DNA from: Bacillus sp. F19
GTDB lineage: Bacteria; Bacillota; Bacilli; Bacillales; Bacillaceae
Length of the DNA: 64,000 nt
Direction of reading: 5' to 3'
Assembly (NCBI GenBank): GCA_023823795.1
Contig: CP085710.1
Coordinates: 832,001 to 896,000, forward strand
The position numbers and the translations under genes are program-made. The notes under the pieces are model-generated. The model made no database searches, was not told where the DNA came from, and worked only from the letters and a program-made list of their open reading frames with translations. Shown here one piece after another: positions 58,014 through 64,000 of this stretch (positions are counted from its first letter, which is position 1; each line of letters begins with the position of its first letter).

Positions 58014-59246
58014 ATGGAACCTATTCGATTTATTCATGCTGCGGATTTACATATAGACAGCCCGTTTGCCGGAATGCATCAGCTGCCGGAAACAATTTTT
58101 GAAAGGCTGAAGGAAAGCACGTTTGCCGCTCTCGACAATTTGATTCACCTAGCCATCAGGGAAAAGGTTGATTTCATATTGATAGCCGGGGATTTATACG
58201 ATGGTGAGGACAGGAGCTTAAGGGCGCAGCTGAAGCTGAAAAAAGCATTTGAAAAGCTTGAGCTGCACGGAATTCAGGTATACGTTATACACGGTAATCA
58301 TGATCATATGAGCGGAAGATGGCTGGATCTTAGCTGGCCGCATAATGTTCATGTTTTTTCAGACAAAGAAGTGGAGTGTAAAACATACTGGAAAAACGGA
58401 AATACACCGGTCAATTTATATGGATATAGCTATCCAAAGCGCGCTGTCATTGAAAATATGACACCTTTCTATAAAAAACAGGGAGAAGCCGGTTTTCATA
58501 TTGGACTTCTTCATGGATCGATTGCAGGCAATACAGACCACGATGTGTATTCTCCTTTTTTGATCAGCGATCTGCTTGAAAAACAGCTTGATTATTGGGC
58601 GCTTGGTCATATTCATAAACGGATGCATCTTCATGAGAATGAGCCGCCGATTCTGTATTCAGGCAATATTCAGGGAAGAAACAGAAAAGAAACCGGAGAT
58701 AAAGGATGCTTTCTGGTTTCCATGTCAGAAAGCACCGTCTCTTACACGTTTAAACCGCTTCATGATGTGATATGGGAAGAACTCGCAATAGAGATGAAAG
58801 GAAGTTTTCAGGAGTGGATCGACAGTCTGCATCAGCAGCTGCATCAGCTAAGAGGCGACAATGTACCGCTTGTGGTTGCGATCCGAATAAGCGGAACAAA
58901 TGAGCTGTACCATTTGCTTCAGGAAGAGAATGTTCTTGAAGATTTAATGGATCAATGGAATGAAGATGAGACGGGGCGTGAGAACTTTGTATGGATCTCC
59001 TCCATCATCAATGAATCAATGCCGGTTATCAGCAAGGAATCGCTTCAGCTTGATTCTCATTTTTTATCGGATTTAACAGACATTATTGAAAGCTTTGATG
59101 ACTTTGAGGATACCATTCAGCCTCTGAAACAACATGCATTATACAGGAAACACATTCCGGCATTTGATGACGAAGAACAGCAGCAGATTGAAAAAGAAGC
59201 TGAATATCTGCTGTTTCAGGAACTTTTAAAGCATAGAAGACTGTGA
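58014..59246 (+). CDS. yhaO: DNA repair exonuclease subunit YhaO (SbcD-like)
   Basis: 410 residues, metallophosphoesterase. Motifs 'FIHAADLHIDSPF' (DxH), 'LIAGDLYDGED' (GDxxD), 'YVIHGNHDHMSG' (GNHD) and 'LALGHIHKR' (GHxH) bind two metal ions for nuclease activity. C-terminal helical region may hold YhaN. ATG 58014 follows GGAAGGAAACAAGG. It is nine bp ahead of yhaN; the pair parallels SbcD/SbcC or Mre11/Rad50. Confidence 0.92.
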   Translation: MEPIRFIHAADLHIDSPFAGMHQLPETIFERLKESTFAALDNLIHLAIREKVDFILIAGDLYDGEDRSLRAQLKLKKAFEKLELHGIQVYVIHGNHDHMSGRWLDLSWPHNVHVFSDKEVECKTYWKNGNTPVNLYGYSYPKRAVIENMTPFYKKQGEAGFHIGLLHGSIAGNTDHDVYSPFLISDLLEKQLDYWALGHIHKRMHLHENEPPILYSGNIQGRNRKETGDKGCFLVSMSESTVSYTFKPLHDVIWEELAIEMKGSFQEWIDSLHQQLHQLRGDNVPLVVAIRISGTNELYHLLQEENVLEDLMDQWNEDETGRENFVWISSIINESMPVISKESLQLDSHFLSDLTDIIESFDDFEDTIQPLKQHALYRKHIPAFDDEEQQQIEKEAEYLLFQELLKHRRL

Positions 59247-59255
59247 GGTGAAAAG

Positions 59256-62200
59256 ATGAAAATCATTGAACTGAATATCTATGGGTATGGACAATTTAAT
59301 CATATAAATTTCACCCTTCATCCCCGTGCCTTTCAAGTTATTTACGGAAAAAATGAAGCGGGAAAATCTACCATTATGTCATTCATACAGAGTATCTTAT
59401 TTGGATTTCCTGCAAAAATTCAAAATGAAAACAGGTATGAACCAAAACGAGTGAAAACATACGGCGGAGCACTGATTGTCGATACAGAGCAATATGGAAA
59501 AGTCAAAATTGAGAGATTGCCTGGAAAAGCAGCAGGTGAGGTTACGCTGTACTTTGAAAATGGAGAAACCGGAAGCGGGGAAATCCTTAATAAAATGCTG
59601 TCTCATTTTGATAAATCGATGTATAAGTCTATCTTTTCATTTGATATTCACGGCATACAGCAGGTCAGTAAAGTAAGTGCTGATGAACTTGGGAAGTTTT
59701 TATTGTCATCAGGCTTACTTGGGACAGATGCTCTCTTACAGACGGAAAGCCATCTCTTGAAAAAACAGGAACTGCTGTATAAGCCTAACGGCAAAAAACC
59801 GGAGATCAATGCAGCATTAAGCAGACTTAAGAGCATTCATTCAGAAATGCAAAAAGCAAAAGAACTGATTCAGCCTTATGAAGAACTTATGAAAGAGAAA
59901 GAAATGATTGAACGTCTGCTTAAGGAAAAAGAAGAAAGCAAGTCCACGCTTGAAGCACGATCAAGAAGGTTTGCTGAAATAATAGATGTTCTCCCATTGT
60001 GGCTTGAAGAAGAGACGATTCTTACAGAGTTGACAAAGACAAATCAGGCATTTCCTGCAGATGGATTAAAGCGCATGGATGAGATTGAAGCTAAGGAAGA
60101 ACCTTTGCAATCTGAAAAGCTGTCCCTTATTCGCGCGATAGAAGATCTTCAACAAACCATTTATCAGATGAATGTCAATGAATCTATCCTTTCGCATCAT
60201 GCGGAAATCGACCATCTCAGGGAGACATACTCCGCATATCATGCGAAAAGAGATCAGCATCAGCAGTACAGTCTGAAGTACGAGGCACTTACACGGCAAA
60301 TTTTTGATGAAAAAATGCGGTTTTTTGCAGAAAATATAGATGATAAAGCCGTGCTTTCATTAAACACTTCTATAACAGCCAAAGAAGAAATAAGAGAAAT
60401 CGTTTCGGATTATCAACAACTGCAGCAAAGAAAGCAGCTGCTCGATCAGCAGTTTGAACGGGCTAAAGAAAATCTGGAGGAAAGCGAAAATAGATTAACA
60501 GATTACGCAAAAGGAATGCTTGATGCAGAAGAGAGAAAGCTTCTGGAAAAAAAGGTAAAGCAGCATGAAGCCATGCAGCAGCAAGTATTGGATGAAAAAA
60601 GATTACAAGAAGAATATCGGAATAATGAAAAGAAAATCAATGAACAAAGCAAGACGAACCAATCTAAAAAGAATCAAATGAAAATAATGAAAGCAGCTGC
60701 GGCTGTTTTACTGATTTTGTGTTCCGGATGGCTCATATATGAGCAGCAATGGCTCATCTTGCCGTTTTTCTTAGGCTTAACCGGACTCGTTTTATTCTTT
60801 ATTTTTCAAAATGATAAAGGAGAAGATGCGTTTCTCATTCATTTGCGGAACAAACAGGAGGAATTAAAACGGCAGCTTGAACAATCGAGTGTGCAAGGTC
60901 ATACAGAAACAGAAGAGCTGGGAGGCATCCTATGGAAGGATGAGCAACTGAGACGATCTCATGAACTTGAGCAAGTGACATTTACACAGAATGAGAGAGC
61001 GTATCACCGCACAGTAAGCGGTTTTGATGATTGGGAAGAGGAACTTTATCAGTTAAACCGAAAAGTTAAAAAAGCGTACAGTGAATTTAGAGTGAGCAGT
61101 GAATTCTCTCCGCTTGCCCTGCCAGATCTTCTGCAAACATTGATTCAGCTCCAGAAAGATGTCCGGGAGAGCTCTCAAATTGAAACGAAACTTTCTGAGC
61201 TCACAGCTGTTCTTTCGGCTTATGAAAAACGGCTCAGGGGTGTATGTGAAAAATGCGGTTTTGAACAAACGACTGATTTGAATGAAACAATGCGGAATTT
61301 GTCTGACGCTCTTCAAGATTCGATTGAAAAGAAGAACAGGCAGCTTATGCATAAAGAGAAAATAGCTGATGCCGAGGATCGATTAGTAAAAATCGAAGCA
61401 GAGCTCAGTCTTCTATCTGAGAAGAGAATGGAGCTTTTCATCTTATCAAATTCAGCTGATGCAGAAGATTTTCGGAAAAAGGCAGATGAAGCGAATCACA
61501 GAAAAGCATTAGAGCAAAAATTAAAATGGATTCAGCAGCAGCTCCAGGCTAAACAGCATTTGCTCAAAGATGGAAAGCTGGATTTTCTGATTGATTATAA
61601 AGAAGAGAAGCTTTTATGTGATAACCAGCTTAGAGCAGAAATGGACCAGGAAAGCAGCTTGCATAGACGGCTGGCGGAGCTAAAGGCTGCTCTTCTGAAT
61701 ATAGAGAGCTCAGGACTTTACTCAGAGCTAAAACAGAAGTATGAGCTTGAAAAGGGTGCAGTAAAGCAGCTTGCACACAAGTGGGCCGTGCTTGCAGCCG
61801 CGAAAAATATGCTGAATAAAACAGTGGAATTTAACCGCTCAGTGAGACTTCCGAAAGTATTGAAAGGGGCAGAGCACTATTTCTCTGTCATGACGAATCA
61901 TCAATACAGAAAAATATTTCTGCCTGATGCTGAACAAACATTAATTGTAGAAAGAATGGATGGAAACCGATTTGCTGCAAACGAGCTTTCTCAGGCAACA
62001 GCAGAACAATTATATATTTCACTGAGGCTTGCCCTTGCCCATCACTTGAGCACTGGACAGGGCCTCCCGGTAATTATTGATGATGGTTTTGTAAATTTTG
62101 ATTTTGAAAGGACAAAACAAGTCCTGTCACTGCTGAAGGAATTTTCAAAACAGCACCAGATTATTTTCTTTACGTGCCAGGAGCACCTGCTGCCGCTGTT

Positions 62201-62279
62201 TGAAGAAGATCAAATTCTTGATTTAAAAGCAGATGAGTCAGCTTCAAAACAAGTATCTATTGAGCAGAGATTATTGTAA
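59256..62279 (+). CDS. yhaN: SMC-like ATPase YhaN (SbcC-like)
   Basis: 1007 residues. N-terminal Walker A in 'VIYGKNEAGKSTIMSFIQ', a long coiled coil (about 180-830) with a central hydrophobic segment (about 475-515) suggesting membrane contact, a small zinc-hook-like CEKC near 665, and a C-terminal ATPase half with 'ELSQATAEQLYISLRLALAH' (signature) and 'VIIDDGFVNFD' (Walker B). Likely partner of YhaO in DNA end processing. B. subtilis YhaN is about 963 residues. ATG 59256 follows GTGAGGTG. Confidence 0.92.
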   Translation: MKIIELNIYGYGQFNHINFTLHPRAFQVIYGKNEAGKSTIMSFIQSILFGFPAKIQNENRYEPKRVKTYGGALIVDTEQYGKVKIERLPGKAAGEVTLYFENGETGSGEILNKMLSHFDKSMYKSIFSFDIHGIQQVSKVSADELGKFLLSSGLLGTDALLQTESHLLKKQELLYKPNGKKPEINAALSRLKSIHSEMQKAKELIQPYEELMKEKEMIERLLKEKEESKSTLEARSRRFAEIIDVLPLWLEEETILTELTKTNQAFPADGLKRMDEIEAKEEPLQSEKLSLIRAIEDLQQTIYQMNVNESILSHHAEIDHLRETYSAYHAKRDQHQQYSLKYEALTRQIFDEKMRFFAENIDDKAVLSLNTSITAKEEIREIVSDYQQLQQRKQLLDQQFERAKENLEESENRLTDYAKGMLDAEERKLLEKKVKQHEAMQQQVLDEKRLQEEYRNNEKKINEQSKTNQSKKNQMKIMKAAAAVLLILCSGWLIYEQQWLILPFFLGLTGLVLFFIFQNDKGEDAFLIHLRNKQEELKRQLEQSSVQGHTETEELGGILWKDEQLRRSHELEQVTFTQNERAYHRTVSGFDDWEEELYQLNRKVKKAYSEFRVSSEFSPLALPDLLQTLIQLQKDVRESSQIETKLSELTAVLSAYEKRLRGVCEKCGFEQTTDLNETMRNLSDALQDSIEKKNRQLMHKEKIADAEDRLVKIEAELSLLSEKRMELFILSNSADAEDFRKKADEANHRKALEQKLKWIQQQLQAKQHLLKDGKLDFLIDYKEEKLLCDNQLRAEMDQESSLHRRLAELKAALLNIESSGLYSELKQKYELEKGAVKQLAHKWAVLAAAKNMLNKTVEFNRSVRLPKVLKGAEHYFSVMTNHQYRKIFLPDAEQTLIVERMDGNRFAANELSQATAEQLYISLRLALAHHLSTGQGLPVIIDDGFVNFDFERTKQVLSLLKEFSKQHQIIFFTCQEHLLPLFEEDQILDLKADESASKQVSIEQRLL

Positions 62280-62316
62280 AATGAACTGACGAAAGGTACC
62301 TGAAAGGAAGTACGCA

Positions 62317-63531
62317 ATGCAGCAAAATAAACATGAGAAAAAACCGCTTGGCAAACCTCTTTTTTTACTGAGCTTTAACTTATTTATTATTATGGTGGGC
62401 ATAGGCTTAGTCATCCCGATTCTGCCGTTTTATGTTGAAAAATTCGGAGCAGATGCAGCAACACTTGGATTTCTGGTTGCTGTATTTGCACTCATGCAGT
62501 TTTTTTTCGCCCCGATATGGGGGCGGTTATCTGACAGAATTGGCCGAAAACCGTTGATAACACTTGGTTTGTTTGGATTCGCATTAGCTGAATTTATTTT
62601 CGCTTTTGCAACGGATTTATGGATGCTGTTTTTATCAAGGATAATTGCAGGTATATTCGGTGCGGCGATTATGCCGAGTGCAATGGCATACGTTTCTGAT
62701 GTAACAACACCTGAAAAACGCGGGCAGGGAATGGGGTATTTAGGCGCCGCAATGGGTCTTGGTATTGTAGTTGGCCCGGGGATCGGCGGATGGCTTTCTG
62801 AATTCAGTCTTTCTTTCCCGTTTCTTTTTGCGGGTATTGCGGCATCACTGGCAGGAATTGTATCAATCTTCGTTTTGCCTGAATCTCTTTCAAAAGAAGC
62901 GATGCAAAAGACCACAGATGAAAATGAAAAACGCGAAAATCAATTTATTCTAATCAAAAAAGCTCTTCAAAGCCCTGTAGGCTTTTTACTGATCCTAGTC
63001 TTTATGATGAGTTTCGCATTAACGATTTTTCAGGCGATCTTTGGCTTCTACGCATTAGAGCGCTTCGGCTATGGACCGCAGGAAGTCGGTCTGATTATCC
63101 TTATAACAGGGATTGTTGGAACAATCACACAAGGAGCAGCAGTTGGAAGGCTTGTGGCTAAATTCGGCGATGAACGGGTTGTCACCTCTGCTCTTTTGTT
63201 GAGTGCATTTGGATTTGTGATTATGACATTTGCTAACTCCTTCGCAACGGTCTTATTGACAACCTCTGTCTTCTTTTTAGGGAATTCTATTTTGAGACCT
63301 TCTTTAAATACGTTTATCTCAAAATTAGCAGGAAGCAAGCAAGGTATGGTGATGGGGCTTAATAATTCTTTTATGAGTCTTGGGAATGTCGCGGGCCCTA
63401 TTTTAGCGGGTTACGTATTTGAGTATCAAATCAATCTTCCTTATTATATTGGTGCTGCGGTCATGCTTGCTGCACTTATTTCAACTAAGGTTTGGATTTC
63501 AAGAAGACAGCAAGCTGATGTCTCAGCCTAG
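62317..63531 (+). CDS. MFS multidrug transporter (NorA/Bmr-like)
   Basis: 404 residues, twelve predicted helices. Motif A 'GRLSDRIGRKPLITLGL' after helix 2 and motif C 'GAAMGLGIVVGPGIGGWLSE' in helix 5 identify the 12-helix drug:H+ antiporter group. ATG 62317 follows AAAGGAAGTACGC. It lies between yhaN and yhaM, where B. subtilis has no such gene, so it is a lineage-specific insertion. Confidence 0.9.
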   Translation: MQQNKHEKKPLGKPLFLLSFNLFIIMVGIGLVIPILPFYVEKFGADAATLGFLVAVFALMQFFFAPIWGRLSDRIGRKPLITLGLFGFALAEFIFAFATDLWMLFLSRIIAGIFGAAIMPSAMAYVSDVTTPEKRGQGMGYLGAAMGLGIVVGPGIGGWLSEFSLSFPFLFAGIAASLAGIVSIFVLPESLSKEAMQKTTDENEKRENQFILIKKALQSPVGFLLILVFMMSFALTIFQAIFGFYALERFGYGPQEVGLIILITGIVGTITQGAAVGRLVAKFGDERVVTSALLLSAFGFVIMTFANSFATVLLTTSVFFLGNSILRPSLNTFISKLAGSKQGMVMGLNNSFMSLGNVAGPILAGYVFEYQINLPYYIGAAVMLAALISTKVWISRRQQADVSA

Positions 63532-63604
63532 CTGCAGACGGGAAAAAGAGACAAAATTTATGCTATACTCAGGATACTGAGGCAATTTGGGAGGGACCGT
63601 TTTA

Positions 63605-64000
63605 ATGATGACAAAAGGAATTAATCATTACGAGGTAGGCGAGCAAGCGGATGTTTTTCTGCTCGTTAAATCATCGACTAAAGGAATAGCCAGTAACGGA
63701 AAACCATTTTTAACATTGATTCTCCAAGATCAATCCGGGGAGATTGAAGCAAAGCTATGGGATGCCGGACCAGATGATGAGGTGTCCTACAGTTCACAAA
63801 GCATTGTAAAGATATATGGCGATATTCATCACTACCGTGGACGAAATCAGTTGAAGATCCGCAATATCCGAACTGCCTCAAACACGGATAACGTAAAAAT
63901 TTCTGATTTTCTTGAAACGGCTCCGGTTGGACAAGAAGAAATGATGGAAAAAGTAACACAATTTATTTTCGAAATGAAAAACCCTAACATACAGCGTGTG
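63605..64000 (+). CDS. yhaM: 3'-5' exoribonuclease YhaM (5' part only)
   Basis: The first 132 residues are visible and the gene runs off the right edge. '[20 protein letters not shown]' begins an OB-fold RNA-binding domain with '[20 protein letters not shown]' and '[14 protein letters not shown]', matching B. subtilis YhaM in order and spacing. The HD-domain nuclease part lies outside. ATG 63605 follows GGGAGGG; the next ATG at 63608 is also possible. Confidence 0.93.
   Translation, partial: MMTKGINHYEVGEQADVFLLVKSSTKGIASNGKPFLTLILQDQSGEIEAKLWDAGPDDEVSYSSQSIVKIYGDIHHYRGRNQLKIRNIRTASNTDNVKISDFLETAPVGQEEMMEKVTQFIFEMKNPNIQRV

Overview
The window is a low-GC Bacillaceae chromosome (Bacillus or a close relative such as Metabacillus). 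Most of it follows the Bacillus subtilis yhe-yha gene order: dat, nhaC, nhaX, a yheJ-sized ORF, yheI/yheH (bmrC/bmrD), yheG, yheF, sspB, yheE, yheC/yheD, yheB, yheA, yhaX, hemZ, yhaR, yhzD, yhaQ, yhaP, yhaO, yhaN, yhaM. A spore DNA-binding protein gene and spore-coat-associated ATP-grasp genes indicate an endospore former. Recognition is from protein motifs and gene order; no database search was run.

Region by region. 1-1010: the 5' part of a ribonucleotide reductase large subunit (minus strand) behind a cobalamin riboswitch. 1250-6389: D-amino acid aminotransferase converging on nhaC, with an IS1182-like element inserted at the terminator between them, then nhaX. 6596-10100: a class A penicillin-binding protein and small minus-strand genes. 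10288-14510: a bmrBCD-type multidrug ABC exporter with a leader peptide and two tandem attenuator-like terminators. 14535-26976: yheG, a tcyABC-type cystine importer, yheF, sspB, msmX, a PucR-like regulator, yheE, three yheC/yheD paralogues, yheB and yheA. 27260-33428: a candidate CcpA-controlled structured RNA, yhaX, an FkbM methyltransferase, a second HAD phosphatase and hemZ.

33429-48990 is an accessory island between hemZ and the fatty-acid genes, absent from the B. subtilis order as I know it. It carries a DAHP synthase without a regulatory domain, a chorismate synthase, a chorismate-lyase-like protein and three PaaK-type adenylating ligases, one fused to a TPR domain. Two TPR proteins plus a decayed third, a DUF4915-like protein, two small paralogous proteins and Lys/Glu-rich coiled-coil proteins, one with five 46-residue repeats, accompany them. 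IS91-like and cysC fragments mark past transfer. The enzymes suggest that chorismate is converted to 4-hydroxybenzoate, which is then adenylated and loaded onto CoA or another acceptor; the end product is unknown. This is the best candidate for an undescribed system.

48990-54663 is a beta-oxidation operon (acyl-CoA ligase, acyl-CoA dehydrogenase, 3-hydroxyacyl-CoA dehydrogenase, thiolase, enoyl-CoA hydratase) with a cre-like site before the first gene. 55064-64000 holds yhzD, yhaQP, yhaON, an MFS exporter and the start of yhaM.

Two intergenic repeat types stand out. One is a dispersed element of about 125 nt (three copies plus a shortened one). The other is a set of five degenerate arrays with a period of about 21 bp, each lying just downstream of a gene end and oriented with that gene.
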